Source: Oceanospirillaceae bacterium (GTDB lineage: Bacteria; Pseudomonadota; Gammaproteobacteria; Pseudomonadales; Balneatricaceae). From it: a stretch of DNA of 64,000 bases. Where the stretch lies: positions 53,107 to 117,106 of the forward strand of contig JABSQZ010000023.1 in the NCBI GenBank assembly GCA_013215505.1, read 5' to 3'. The notes beneath the pieces were generated by a model, which was not told the origin of the DNA, did not search any database, and was given only the letters and a program-made list of their open reading frames with translations. Positions 31,234-40,489 of this stretch are shown here, piece by piece (positions within the stretch are counted from its first letter, which is position 1; each line of letters starts with the position of its first letter). The translations under genes were made by a program, and so were the position numbers.

Positions 31234-32511
31234 TTACTGGTGAGGTTTGTACCAGTTGGCCAAACTCTTTTCAGCCTGATCGCCGGCAGCTTGTGCTTCC
31301 ATCGTACCGTTAAGTACTTGCACGCTGACGTTCCACAGTTCATTTTCAAGATTTGGCTCTCCACGAGACAAAATCTGATACGAGTTGCGGATAGTTTGCT
31401 TGCACTGTCCACGCCAGCTTAAGAACTCCTGGGCAACAGGGTCTTTAACTTCAATTTGGTGATTAGACAGCGAGAAGAATCCAGGTAGCTGATTAGAGTA
31501 CAAGCTGGCGAATTCCTGGCTTGCCATCCAAGTTAAGAAAATTTTCGCCGATTTCTTATTCTTACCTGCACTGTTAAGACCTAGTGCTATGTCAGTGTGA
31601 TCACTGATGTAACAAGTGTCTTGTCCGTCTGGGGTAGGCGGATAGAATGCACCAAATTTAAAGTCTGCCTGAGTGTTAAAGGTAGAGATATCCCAAGATC
31701 CTGCAGGATAGATTGCACCGCGACCTAAGGTGAATAGGTTTTGTGAATCGGAGTACTTTTGCGCTTCATAGCCACGGCCCATATAAGGACCCCATTTAGC
31801 CATGTGCTCCCACACTTTCACGTACTGAGGGTCAGAGAGCTTGTCTTTACCGCTAATAAGGTTCTTACGTCCCTCTTCACCTTTCCAATAGTTAGGCCCT
31901 ACATTTTGAAAGCCCATAGTAGCGGCCTCCCACTGATCAGCAGTACCCATGACCAATGGCGTGTAACGGCTCTCACTCTTAATGGTTTCCAGTACTTTAA
32001 AGAACTCACTCTCAGTCTTAGGCACTGAAAGATTCAGCTCTGCAAAAATTTCTTTGTTGTAGATAAAACCGTGAATAACTGAGGCCATCGGCAGACAGAA
32101 CGGATTAGCTCCGTCATCTGTAATCCAGGCGCTCTTAGCCACATCGGAGAAATTTTCCAGTCCATCCAGACCGTTTAAAGAATCCAGGTGGCCTTTATTG
32201 TAAAGAGACAGAGAGGCATCAAATGGCTTACAAGTGATCAGATCGCCTGCTGTACCCGCTTTCAGCTTGGCGTTTAGGACCGGAACATAGTCTGCTGGTG
32301 TAGTAGGTGCAAAGACTACTTCAATATCAGGGTGACTCTTATTAAATTCTGGGATAATGACATCACTCCAAATTTTCGAGTCATCGTTGCGCCAGCTTTC
32401 AATCACTAGTTTTTCCGCAGATATTGCGGCAAAGCTGGTAGACGCCAAAGCGACGCCTGCAGCTAGTGCAGCTATGGTCTTAGTTGCTTTTTTCATATGG
32501 CTGTTACTCAT
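31234..32511 (-). CDS. Sugar ABC transporter substrate-binding protein, probably for GlcNAc or chitooligosaccharide
   Basis: Periplasmic binding protein of 425 residues. A signal peptide occupies about 1-32 (KKATKTIAALAAGVALAS then AISA). The mature part is of the CUT1 type, with LVIESWRNDDSKIWSDVIIP at the start. The ATG at 32511 is supported by AGGAG upstream; an internal ATG five codons later is possible. The specificity is inferred from the divergent nagB, kinase and nagA genes and the shared operator motif, not from binding residues. Confidence 0.88.
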   Translation of the reverse strand: MSNSHMKKATKTIAALAAGVALASTSFAAISAEKLVIESWRNDDSKIWSDVIIPEFNKSHPDIEVVFAPTTPADYVPVLNAKLKAGTAGDLITCKPFDASLSLYNKGHLDSLNGLDGLENFSDVAKSAWITDDGANPFCLPMASVIHGFIYNKEIFAELNLSVPKTESEFFKVLETIKSESRYTPLVMGTADQWEAATMGFQNVGPNYWKGEEGRKNLISGKDKLSDPQYVKVWEHMAKWGPYMGRGYEAQKYSDSQNLFTLGRGAIYPAGSWDISTFNTQADFKFGAFYPPTPDGQDTCYISDHTDIALGLNSAGKNKKSAKIFLTWMASQEFASLYSNQLPGFFSLSNHQIEVKDPVAQEFLSWRGQCKQTIRNSYQILSRGEPNLENELWNVSVQVLNGTMEAQAAGDQAEKSLANWYKPHQ

Positions 32512-32599
32512 TATTGTTATTCTCCTTTTAAAAAATATCTGGAGACCTGGCTGACCAACTCTCCCACCGAACTTCCCAGTACATTAATCTGAATTAATA

Positions 32600-32616
32600 A
32601 CCAATGCAATACCAAT
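32600..32616 (-). promoter_or_regulatory. Operator candidate, transporter side
   Basis: On the minus strand ATTGGTATTGCATTGGT, 89 bases before the binding-protein ATG. It matches the nagB-side motif at 32739-32755 in 16 of 17 positions and has the GGTATT-type half common to HutC-subfamily GntR sites. The encoded GntR protein at 27155-27928 is the obvious candidate ligand. Confidence 0.6.
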
Positions 32617-32738
32617 ATTGGATAAATGTTAAGCGATTTTACAGTCCAATATGAAAAACATCAAAACACACACTAAATATTCACTTAAAACTCAACCACT
32701 AACGACCGGTGACAGCTATATTTATAAAAAAATAATAC

Positions 32739-32755
32739 ATTGGTATTGCATAGGT
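32739..32755 (+). promoter_or_regulatory. Operator candidate, nagB side
   Basis: On the plus strand ATTGGTATTGCATAGGT, 110 bases before the nagB ATG. It is oriented toward nagB, as its twin is toward the transporter, so both divergent operons carry one copy in the same relative direction. It lies in the 353-base gene-free interval 32512-32864, which holds the divergent promoters. Confidence 0.6.
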
Positions 32756-32864
32756 ATGGCTTTTGATGCCATTATTCTCCCACAGCTAAAGTGCGCATAA
32801 TAATTGGATTATTGAAGCCAACAGCTCGACAGAATTTTTTTATGGCTTTAATAAGGAGAACAAT

Positions 32865-33650
32865 ATGCAAGTCGTCATCGTCAATTCAGCACAGGAAGTA
32901 GCCAATCTAGGGGCTCGACACTGCCTCAATTTAATTACCGCCAATCCCAGAGCGGTACTAGGGCTTGCCACTGGCAGCACTCCGGTAGCGCTCTACGGCG
33001 AACTAATTGAACTGCAAGCCAAAGGAGCGATATCCTTTGAGCAGTGTCTCAGCTTTAATCTGGACGAATACATTGGCCTGGATCCTCGCCACCCGCAAAG
33101 TTATCGATATTTCATGAATATTCAGCTGTTCGATCATATCGATATAGATAAAAACAATACCTATGTTCCCGACGGCATGTCCGACCCCCAGCAGTCTGCT
33201 ATTGATTATGAAAAGGAAATTGCCACGGCTGGCGGCATAGACCTGCAAATTTTAGGTGTGGGGCGCAATGGCCATATTGGTTTCAATGAACCCAGTTCTA
33301 GCTTAGTATCACGCACCCGGATTAAAACCTTAACTGCCGGTACTATTGCCGACAACAAACGTTTTTTCACTGTCGACGAGTTTCAACCAAGTCTGGCGAT
33401 TACGATGGGCATAGCGACTATCTTAGAGTCTAAAAAAATATTACTGCTGGCCACTGGCGCCTCAAAAGCTAAGGCTGTCAGAGATCTAGTGGAGGGACCA
33501 CTGTCAGCCAGTTGCCCAGCCTCTGCCCTGCAGATGCACAACAATACGGTAGTTATTATCGATCGCGAGGCGGCAAGTGAACTGGCACACAGTGAGTATT
33601 ACCAGCAGGTAAATTTGGAAACGGAACAATTGGCGAACAACAATGACTAA
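32865..33650 (+). CDS. nagB: Glucosamine-6-phosphate deaminase
   Basis: Converts GlcN-6-P to fructose-6-phosphate and ammonia. The active-site Asp67 is in FNLDEYIGL and His137 in VGRNGHIGFNEP; the phosphate loop LATGSTP lies at about 34-40. Length 261 agrees with the family. AAGGAG precedes the ATG by a good distance. It opens the nagB-kinase-nagA operon and overlaps the next gene by 8 bases. Confidence 0.97.
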   Translation: MQVVIVNSAQEVANLGARHCLNLITANPRAVLGLATGSTPVALYGELIELQAKGAISFEQCLSFNLDEYIGLDPRHPQSYRYFMNIQLFDHIDIDKNNTYVPDGMSDPQQSAIDYEKEIATAGGIDLQILGVGRNGHIGFNEPSSSLVSRTRIKTLTAGTIADNKRFFTVDEFQPSLAITMGIATILESKKILLLATGASKAKAVRDLVEGPLSASCPASALQMHNNTVVIIDREAASELAHSEYYQQVNLETEQLANNND

Positions 33651-34524
33651 AAACCCCCACTGGTTATTAGGTGTTGATGGCGGTGGCACCTCATGCCGAG
33701 TCAAACTATGCGATGCATCAGGCAAGGTAATTGCTCAGGGGCGAGCGGGCAGCGCCAATGTTCGCCTCGGGGTAGAAAATACTTATAGCGCTATACTCAG
33801 CGCCACTTACCAGGCACTTGATCAGGCGGGACTAGCCACAGAAATTTTGCAGCACACTTATGCGGGCTTTGGCCTTGCAGGAGCAGTTTCAACGCAATTA
33901 AACCACTCAATCAGCCAGTACCCTCATCCCTTTGCCAAGGTCGCGGTAGATTCTGATGCGGTTGCTGCCTGTCTCGGAGCACATCAGGGAGAAGATGGTG
34001 CCATCTTAATCCTGGGCACCGGCTCTTGTGGCATGCTTAATAGTAACAACCACTTTAGCGTGCTCGGCGGCTGGGGTTTTTTGATTTCAGATCATGCCAG
34101 TGGTGCCAGAATGGGACTCCACTTAGTCAGATCGGCACTTGAGGCTTGCGAGGGGATGAGAGAGGCTAGCCATTTGAGTAGCGCTCTGATGCACAGATTT
34201 GAGCACAACCCCTCACTGCTGCTGCACTGGGCTGACCGGAGCCAACCCAGTGATTTTGGTGAGTTAGCCCCCTTAGTGATTAAACACTATCTGCAAGGTG
34301 ATGCGCTGGCACAACAAATTGTCGACAACACTAGAGCTGAAGCGGCAATGTTACTGAACAGATTACAAGAGCTGGGCGCCGCAAAAATTTGCATGATGGG
34401 CGGCCTCAGCCAATTTATCGAGCCTTTGCTTGAGCATGAGTTTAGCGAATTTTTGACCCGCCCCCGCGGAGACGCAATGGATGGCGCACTTATAATGGCT
34501 GCAAACATAGTAGATGGAAAATAA
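33643..34524 (+). CDS. N-acetylglucosamine kinase-like protein (BadF/BadG/BcrA ATPase family)
   Basis: ASKHA-fold kinase of 293 residues, expected to phosphorylate GlcNAc or glucosamine imported by the ABC system, since no PTS component is present nearby. The phosphate-1 motif is LLGVDGGGTSCRVKL (8-22), phosphate-2 ILILGTGSCGML (about 122-133), and the adenosine loop CMMGGLSQFIEPLL is near the end. It overlaps nagB by 8 bases and ends just before nagA, so the three genes are translationally coupled. The sugar specificity is inferred from context. Confidence 0.88.
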   Translation: MTKNPHWLLGVDGGGTSCRVKLCDASGKVIAQGRAGSANVRLGVENTYSAILSATYQALDQAGLATEILQHTYAGFGLAGAVSTQLNHSISQYPHPFAKVAVDSDAVAACLGAHQGEDGAILILGTGSCGMLNSNNHFSVLGGWGFLISDHASGARMGLHLVRSALEACEGMREASHLSSALMHRFEHNPSLLLHWADRSQPSDFGELAPLVIKHYLQGDALAQQIVDNTRAEAAMLLNRLQELGAAKICMMGGLSQFIEPLLEHEFSEFLTRPRGDAMDGALIMAANIVDGK

Positions 34525-34525
34525 C

Positions 34526-35674
34526 ATGGCTTTTATTCTGACAAATTGTCGCATTTTTACCGGCAGTATTATTTTACAGGGGCAAGCTCTGCAGATAGAG
34601 GATGGCAAAATAGTTAGGCTGATGGCGCAGAGCGACATTCATACCGATGATAGTTTGATCGATTTAAAAGGCCACCTACTGGCGCCGGGCTTTATAGACA
34701 CCCAAGTCAATGGCGGGGCCGGGGTATTATTTAACAACACCCCTACTAGCAATGCCATTAAAAGCATCGGCGAAGCCCACCGCGCCTTTGGCACCACCGG
34801 ATATCTGCCGACCCTGATCAGTGATGACATTGAAACCATGCAACTGGCAATAGATGCCACTAAACAAGCGCTAGCGGATAATATTCCAGGATTATTGGGC
34901 GTGCACCTTGAAGGACCTTTTTTAAACACAGCCCGCAAAGGGGTTCACCCTGAGCATAAGCTGCGCAACCCGAATGACAGCTCACTGGCGCTGTTAAAAC
35001 AAGTCGCAGAGCTGGGTAATTCTATGGTGACACTCGCGCCTGAAGTTGTACCTGAAGGCTTTATTAAAAGCCTCTGCGAGGCCGGAATTGTCGTATCTAT
35101 GGGGCACAGCGACGCCAGTTATGACTGTGTAATTCAAGCTATTGACGATGGCGCCACCGGGATTACGCATTTATTTAATGCCATGTCTCCCCTGACCAGT
35201 AGGGAGCCCGGAGTGGTAGGTGCTGCACTGGACGACCCGCACAGCTGGTGCGGCATTATTGTCGACGGTCATCACGTGCACCCGGCCACTTTAAAAACCG
35301 CTATCCGCGCCAAGACCAACGGCAAGATGATATTAGTATCAGATGCTGTACATACGGTAGGAGCCCAGGGATCTGAGTTTGATTTGGCAGGCCAGCCAGT
35401 GTTTAGAAAAAACGGCAAAGTCACCACCGCAAATGGTACCTTAGCCGGTTCTGATTTAGATATGGCCTCGGCGGTAAGGAACACTGTGCGAATGCTTTCA
35501 ATAGAGCTCGAAGAAGCACTGCGTATGGCCTCGTTATACCCGGCACAATTTTTAAGTTTAGATCACAAACTGGGACGAATCGCCGAGAATTATCAGGCAG
35601 ATCTGGTACTGTTAGACGATGACTTCCAAGTTGTAGAAACCTGGATCGCCGGTGAGGCCAGTGGGTCTCTATGA
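34526..35674 (+). CDS. nagA: N-acetylglucosamine-6-phosphate deacetylase
   Basis: Removes acetate from GlcNAc-6-P to give GlcN-6-P for NagB. Amidohydrolase metal and active-site motifs: HLEGPFLN, MGHSDASY, ITHLFNAMSPL and the catalytic Asp in VSDAVHTVG. The chosen ATG at 34526 gives 382 residues (MAFILTNCRIFTG) and is preceded by GGAAA; an ATG four codons upstream, overlapping the kinase stop, is also possible. It ends the nagB-kinase-nagA operon. Confidence 0.96.
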   Translation: MAFILTNCRIFTGSIILQGQALQIEDGKIVRLMAQSDIHTDDSLIDLKGHLLAPGFIDTQVNGGAGVLFNNTPTSNAIKSIGEAHRAFGTTGYLPTLISDDIETMQLAIDATKQALADNIPGLLGVHLEGPFLNTARKGVHPEHKLRNPNDSSLALLKQVAELGNSMVTLAPEVVPEGFIKSLCEAGIVVSMGHSDASYDCVIQAIDDGATGITHLFNAMSPLTSREPGVVGAALDDPHSWCGIIVDGHHVHPATLKTAIRAKTNGKMILVSDAVHTVGAQGSEFDLAGQPVFRKNGKVTTANGTLAGSDLDMASAVRNTVRMLSIELEEALRMASLYPAQFLSLDHKLGRIAENYQADLVLLDDDFQVVETWIAGEASGSL

Positions 35675-35762
35675 TCGTCGCAACAGATTAAAACACAGCA
35701 GTGACAGCTGCGGGCTGAAAGGGGATAAATACAACTCATTGCCTACCCCAGATTTGCAGTTT

Positions 35763-36236
35763 CTATAAAACCTCTATGATTTCGGTGACTACTACTGTTT
35801 TAACCGAGTTGGCAATAAAACATTGTTGATGAGATAAATGATGCATTTTCTGTAACTGCAATAAACTAGGTTGCCTGGCAGCGGAAAATGTTACAGCTAC
35901 TTTTAAGGTGACTTTTGTGATGCTGATGTTACCGCTACTATCTGCTTGCATCAGCCCTACTGCATTATCTACATACTGCTCTATTACATAACGTTTCTTT
36001 GCTGCCACTTGCAAAAAAAATAACATGTGACAACTTGAGAGCGACGCCACAAAAGCCTCTTCAGGATCAACGTTAGCTTCTACTGAGTAAGGAAGTGGCA
36101 CAACTTGCGGTGATGATGAGGCGGCAACAGAGATACCACCGTCAAAGTGCCACTGATGTCCACGCGAATATTTACCGTCGGTATATTGCTCATCTGCGCC
36201 TTTATTCCAAACGACTTTTACATTGTATTCTGACAT
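35763..36236 (-). CDS. OsmC/Ohr-family peroxide-stress protein
   Basis: Small thiol-peroxidase-like protein. The first Cys lies in VASLSSCHMLFFLQVAA and the second in HHLSHQQCFIANSVK, the spacing of the OsmC fold, and the C-terminus VVVTEIIEVL closes the sheet. Starting at the ATG at 36234-36236 gives 157 residues (MSEYNVKVVWNKG); an ATG seven codons upstream is less conserved. It is divergent from a LysR-type regulator that may control it. Whether it is closer to OsmC or to the YhfA-like subgroup was not resolved. Confidence 0.88.
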   Translation of the reverse strand: MSEYNVKVVWNKGADEQYTDGKYSRGHQWHFDGGISVAASSSPQVVPLPYSVEANVDPEEAFVASLSSCHMLFFLQVAAKKRYVIEQYVDNAVGLMQADSSGNISITKVTLKVAVTFSAARQPSLLQLQKMHHLSHQQCFIANSVKTVVVTEIIEVL

Positions 36237-36350
36237 TTTATTTCCACTATGCTGCAATGAATTGAACTAATCTAGGATCATTATCACTTGCCAACCACAA
36301 CAGAGGTAGCGATAATATTTCACCCCACCTTGAAATAAACTCACATCACT

Positions 36351-37286
36351 ATGAAACAGCACTTTTCTATTTCCGCTATTGAGACATTCACAATAGTTGC
36401 CCAGGAGCTGAGTTTTACTCGCGCCGCTGCTGTGTTACACATCACCCCAAGCGCTGTCAGCCACCGGATTAAATTACTGGAGCAACAACTCGGGGTGCAA
36501 CTATTCACGCGTCAGTCTAAAGGGGTAAGGCTATCGCTCGCCGGTGAAACCCTGCAACATCATGCCATGGCTGGAATGAAAAATATTCAACATGGCATTC
36601 AACAGAGTCAGTTCGCCAGTAAAAAAACCAAACTGGTGATTGCCGTCATCCCCTCTCTTTGTCAAGCTTGGTTAATACCTCGTCTGACAGACTTCAGCCG
36701 ACAGTGCCCGCAGATTGAGTTAGAGCTCATTATCAGTGATCAACTGGCGGATTTTTCCAAAGCGCAAATTGATGCCCATATACATTTCGGCTCTGGGGAT
36801 TATCAGGGGCTTGAATCTGCATTCTTAAGCCGTGAAAGAGTCTACCCGGTCTGCAGCCCTGAAATCCTGGCACAAGTTGCCGATACCCGTTTGTGCGAAT
36901 TACTCACTCAACGGCAATTGATCCACTACAAGGCGGGTATCGAAGATCAACCTGGCGGGGTCTCCTGGGCGGACTGGCTGCAAAGATTTGCAATTGACAA
37001 GCCCACTGAGCTACAACAAATTTGGTTCAGCCATGTCTCTATGGCGGTTACAGCTGCCATCCACGGCCAGGGCATCGCCTTGGGTTGGCACAAAATGGTC
37101 AGTGAGGAGATCAAAGCGGGAAAATTGATCAAACTTAGCGATGATTACCTGCAAACAGCTTTTAGCTATTACCTGGTGGCCCCCAGCCGAGCCTACAACA
37201 ACCCGGCATTTGTAGCCTTTTCCCAGTGGCTACAAGTACAGATGGAAGTAATTGATAGTCACCAACTATTGCCTGTACCACTTTAA
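36351..37286 (+). CDS. LysR-family regulator, GcvA-like
   Basis: 311-residue regulator with an N-terminal winged HTH (about 6-65; ELSFTRAAAVLHITPSAVSH then LEQQLGVQLFTRQ) and a LysR substrate domain (about 90-300) including HFGSGDYQGLESAFL and HGQGIALGWHKMV. It is divergent from the OsmC-type gene. Its last 43 codons or so are repeated three more times, imperfectly, directly downstream. Confidence 0.92.
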   Translation: MKQHFSISAIETFTIVAQELSFTRAAAVLHITPSAVSHRIKLLEQQLGVQLFTRQSKGVRLSLAGETLQHHAMAGMKNIQHGIQQSQFASKKTKLVIAVIPSLCQAWLIPRLTDFSRQCPQIELELIISDQLADFSKAQIDAHIHFGSGDYQGLESAFLSRERVYPVCSPEILAQVADTRLCELLTQRQLIHYKAGIEDQPGGVSWADWLQRFAIDKPTELQQIWFSHVSMAVTAAIHGQGIALGWHKMVSEEIKAGKLIKLSDDYLQTAFSYYLVAPSRAYNNPAFVAFSQWLQVQMEVIDSHQLLPVPL

Positions 37287-37723
37287 GCACAATTCTGCTT
37301 TTAGCAGCTCTTAGTTAATAGCTCCAAGCGAAGCCAAGAAAAACCCAGCATTTGTCGCATTTTCGCAGTGGCTACAAGTGCAGATGGGCGTTGTTGATAC
37401 CCGTCAGCTAATACCTGCACCACTTTAAGTATTGTGAGCATAGTTATTCTGCTTTTAGCAACTCTTAGTTAATAGCCCCAAGCGAAGCCAAGAAAAACCC
37501 AGCATTTGTAATGTTTTCGCAGTGGCTACAAGTGCAGATGGAGGTAGTTGATGGTAACCACCTATTGGCTGCACCGCTTTAAACACAATTCTGCTTTTAG
37601 CAACTCTTAGTTAATAGCCCCCAGCCGAGCCTACAACAACCCGGCAATTGTCGCATTTTCCCAGAGGCTACAAGTGCCGATGGAGATTGTTGATACCTGT
37701 CAGCTATGCCAGCACCGCTTTAA
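37156..37723 (+). repeat. Four tandem copies of a LysR-gene 3' end
   Basis: Units begin at 37156 (inside the functional gene), 37295, 37449 and 37591, giving steps of 139, 154 and 142 bases; the last ends near 37723. Each opens with a form of GCTTTTAGC and closes with a form of CACTTTAA. Copies 2 and 3 still encode NPAFVAFSQWLQVQM-like tails with many third-base changes; copy 4 has lost the frame near its end. Copies 1 and 4 share the APSRAYNNP version, copies 2 and 3 the APSEAKKNP version. The interval 37287-37748 has no other gene. Confidence 0.93.
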
Positions 37724-37748
37724 CCGGCCATGGCCATTCAAGCTGCAA

Positions 37749-38297
37749 TCACTTTTGCTCATTGCTCTGACGCCAATCCCGCTTTAACAGCGCATAGCAA
37801 TAAGTATCACACCATTGATCGCCGATGCGCATATTTTCACGCAGATGTCCCTCGCGGCGCATGCCCAATTTTTCCATTAAGCTGAACGAAGCAGTATTTC
37901 GGGGATCGCAGTAGGCAACGATTTTATTCACTGGCAGCTCATTAAACACATAATCAACCAACATCTTTGCCGCCTCAGTGGCAATTCCCTGTCCCTGGAA
38001 ATCGGTTTTTAATGCATAGCCTATTTCAGCTATTTGATGGCTATGGCTCTGGTATTTAAACATCAAATCTCCGGCCATTGAGCCAGTGGATTTTAACTCA
38101 ATAGCTAGTGCTAATTTTTCACCCTCACTGCCTTTCCAACCCGACATTATTTCTGCAAAGCGTTCAGCTACTTGCTGTTTTTCCTGGGCCAAGCCAATAT
38201 AGATGAAATTTTCGTGATCGAGTCGGTGGTTAAAAAAATCATCTTGATCTGACTGCAGCATACTGCGAAGAATTAACCGCTGTGATTCTATTTTCAA
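37749..38297 (-). CDS. GNAT acetyltransferase, RimJ/RimL type
   Basis: 182-residue GCN5-related N-acetyltransferase. The N-terminal ESQRLILRSMLQSDQDDFFN and the C-terminal NTASFSLMEKLGMRREGHLR are typical of the subgroup that modifies protein N-termini or small amines; the acetyl-CoA loop is DFQGQGIATEAAKML (about 110-124). The target is not predictable. It is bordered on one side by the LysR 3'-end repeats and on the other by a MITE-like element. Confidence 0.88.
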   Translation of the reverse strand: MKIESQRLILRSMLQSDQDDFFNHRLDHENFIYIGLAQEKQQVAERFAEIMSGWKGSEGEKLALAIELKSTGSMAGDLMFKYQSHSHQIAEIGYALKTDFQGQGIATEAAKMLVDYVFNELPVNKIVAYCDPRNTASFSLMEKLGMRREGHLRENMRIGDQWCDTYCYALLKRDWRQSNEQK

Positions 38298-38360
38298 TCT
38301 GTCCTCTCTTATATAAACCGTCTAGTGAAATTAATTATAAAAATATTTAAAGGGGAGTTA

Positions 38361-38624
38361 GGGAACATATGAACAAGTCCAGTACGCCTCTGGCATTCAG
38401 AGCATTCTGAGATCTAGGCATCGACTACAGACATGCTGGTTGCCTGTCGAAAGTCGATAACAACGAGACCGGGATGCTCTGAACGCCCCTACGGGCGGGC
38501 TATAAAGCGGTCAGCTGCTTTGTTAGACAATTTGGAAAGGACTCGTCATTCCGCTGCATTGTCTGTCGCGCACCTGACCGCTTTATAGCTCGCAGAGAAG
38601 ATACCGGACTTGATCATATGTTCC
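38361..38624. mobile_element. MITE-like element with 23-bp terminal inverted repeats
   Basis: A non-coding 264-base unit. The left end GGAACATATGAACAAGTCC continues to 38384; the right end (38602-38624) is its reverse complement over 23 bases with two mismatches. Inside are two more inverted repeats: TTCAGAGCAT with ATGCTCTGAA, and CTATAAAGCGGTCAG (near 38500) with its exact complement near 38575. TTA flanks both ends, a possible target duplication. The right end abuts the stop codon of the DMT transporter gene. A partial copy lies at 46372-46577. No transposase is present, so mobility would be in trans. Confidence 0.8.
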
Positions 38625-39479
38625 TTAGTTCATAACTTTCGAAGCTCTGACAATTTTTCCACTCGGCAATAACACCGATAATATGACCACAGAAATCCCA
38701 ATCCAAGTCCAGAGGTCAAGGTTTTCATTAAACAACCAGTAACCAAATGCCGCGGCAAAAATCAAACCGCTGTACTGAGCAGCCGCTAAACGGCTGGCAT
38801 CCGCTCTGCGTAGCGCATAAATAATTAAATAGGTCATTGCTATGTACATCAGCGCCAGGATTAACGCCACGTTGATCACTGTGCCTGAAATTGCCTCACC
38901 CTCCCAAACAACCAGCGGAATAATCAATACCAGGGTATAGAGATTAGACCAGAACAGCGTCACCATCGGATGCTCTTTAGCCGCTATACGCTTCAAACAC
39001 ACATTGTTTAACGCCACCCCCACCGCCGCGATCGCTGCCACTAACACATACAAATTGAACTCATGGGGCTTTGATATCAGCAAAATACCGACAAAGCCAA
39101 CGCATACTGAGATTATTTTATAGTTATTATTCTGCTCCCCCAACAGCGAAGCACTGAACAGAACTAATATGATCGGCGATAAATAGACCACTGCTGTCAC
39201 TGTGACCAGAGGTAAATTCAACAGCGCTATCAGGAAAGCTACGTTACTCACTGCAATCATCAGCCCCCTGAACATGTGTAATTTTTGGTGGGGGCTTGTT
39301 TTAATACAGCCGAACAGCTTATACAGTAATGGGATCAAAATGATTGCTGCAAAAAATTGCCTGAACAATATCAGCTGCATGATAGGCAGGTCAGCTCCCA
39401 GCTGTTTAATCAATATCGCTCCCATTGCTGCGATTAGCTGTGATACCAAGATCATTAATATCGCACTATTGATTTGCAT
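38625..39479 (-). CDS. DMT-superfamily (EamA) transporter
   Basis: 284-residue membrane protein with about ten hydrophobic segments arranged as two EamA repeats; the first runs to about 130 and the second starts near 145 (VLVAAIAAVGVALNNVCLKR). Such proteins export amino acids or other metabolites, but the substrate is unknown. It is divergent from the LysR-type gene at 39599, its likely regulator. The MITE-like element ends directly at its stop codon. Confidence 0.9.
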   Translation of the reverse strand: MQINSAILMILVSQLIAAMGAILIKQLGADLPIMQLILFRQFFAAIILIPLLYKLFGCIKTSPHQKLHMFRGLMIAVSNVAFLIALLNLPLVTVTAVVYLSPIILVLFSASLLGEQNNNYKIISVCVGFVGILLISKPHEFNLYVLVAAIAAVGVALNNVCLKRIAAKEHPMVTLFWSNLYTLVLIIPLVVWEGEAISGTVINVALILALMYIAMTYLIIYALRRADASRLAAAQYSGLIFAAAFGYWLFNENLDLWTWIGISVVILSVLLPSGKIVRASKVMN

Positions 39480-39598
39480 GGCCGTTTACTTACCCAACAT
39501 TATGAATTTAAATAATAATAACTCGCTATTTAAAGAAGATAAAATGAATTAAACTGCCTTGGTATGAATTAAATTAATACCAAGAAATTAGTGACTTT

Positions 39599-40489
39599 AT
39601 GTATAACAATCTCCCCCCGCTTAAAACACTGCGGGCATTTGAAGCGACCGCCAGACATATGAGCTTTAGTGTTGCGGCAAAAGAGCTGTTTGTGACCCAA
39701 AGTGCTGTCAGTCATCAAGTGCGAAATTTAGAACAATTTTTAGGTAAAAAATTGTTTGTACGCCAGGGTAAGCTGTTATCTCTAAGCAGTGCAGGGCTCG
39801 CGTACTTCCCGGTAATCCAGAGAATTTTTAACATATTGGATGTCACTAGCGCTAAGACTATGGGCAGGTCATCAGGTATTACCCGTCTCGCAGTGCATAG
39901 TTCCTTCGCCTTAAAATGGCTGGTACCCAGGCTACCTGAATTCAGGAAACTCTACCCGCATATAGATCTGCGTATAAGCATGGTGACTAACATTGAAGTA
40001 GACCTGGACCTACTCGGGGTCGACTGCGCCATCAGCATTCGCAATGACAACCCTCAATACCACTTTAATCACTTGCAGAGCGAAGAATGGTTTCCTATCT
40101 GCAGCCCTCAGCTCTATGAAACGTTTGAGCGATTACCCCTGGCCGAGGCATTGCTCAGTTTCCCGCTGCTCGATGGAGGCTATCAAAATGAGTGGCTTCG
40201 TCTGTTTGATAGACTTCAATTAGCGTTGCCCCAAGATCATCAGATGCACTATTTCTCCCATGTCATCTTGTTACAACAAGCGGCCATTGAAGGCCAGGGA
40301 ATCGCTCTGAGCACTTCAGTTCTGGCCGATGCCGACATACAGGCAGGTCGCTTAATGCGCATCCCTTTAACGCTGCAGGAGAACCCTGAGATGTTCACTC
40401 ACTTCTATTTCTGCTGCCAAAAAGAGCGGCGTAACGAAACCGATATAGTGGCCCTGGAATCTTGGCTGAAACAGGGATTTACTCAGTAG
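39599..40489 (+). CDS. LysR-family regulator, GcvA-like
   Basis: 296 residues. The N-terminal HTH (about 6-65) includes HMSFSVAAKELFVTQSAVSH and LGKKLFVRQGKLL, and the substrate domain includes WLVPRLPEFRKLYPHIDLRI and QGIALSTSVLADADI. It is the same subfamily as the regulator at 36351 but clearly a different gene. It is divergent from the DMT transporter and overlaps the 3' end of the signal peptidase gene by 11 bases, tail to tail. Confidence 0.92.
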   Translation: MYNNLPPLKTLRAFEATARHMSFSVAAKELFVTQSAVSHQVRNLEQFLGKKLFVRQGKLLSLSSAGLAYFPVIQRIFNILDVTSAKTMGRSSGITRLAVHSSFALKWLVPRLPEFRKLYPHIDLRISMVTNIEVDLDLLGVDCAISIRNDNPQYHFNHLQSEEWFPICSPQLYETFERLPLAEALLSFPLLDGGYQNEWLRLFDRLQLALPQDHQMHYFSHVILLQQAAIEGQGIALSTSVLADADIQAGRLMRIPLTLQENPEMFTHFYFCCQKERRNETDIVALESWLKQGFTQ

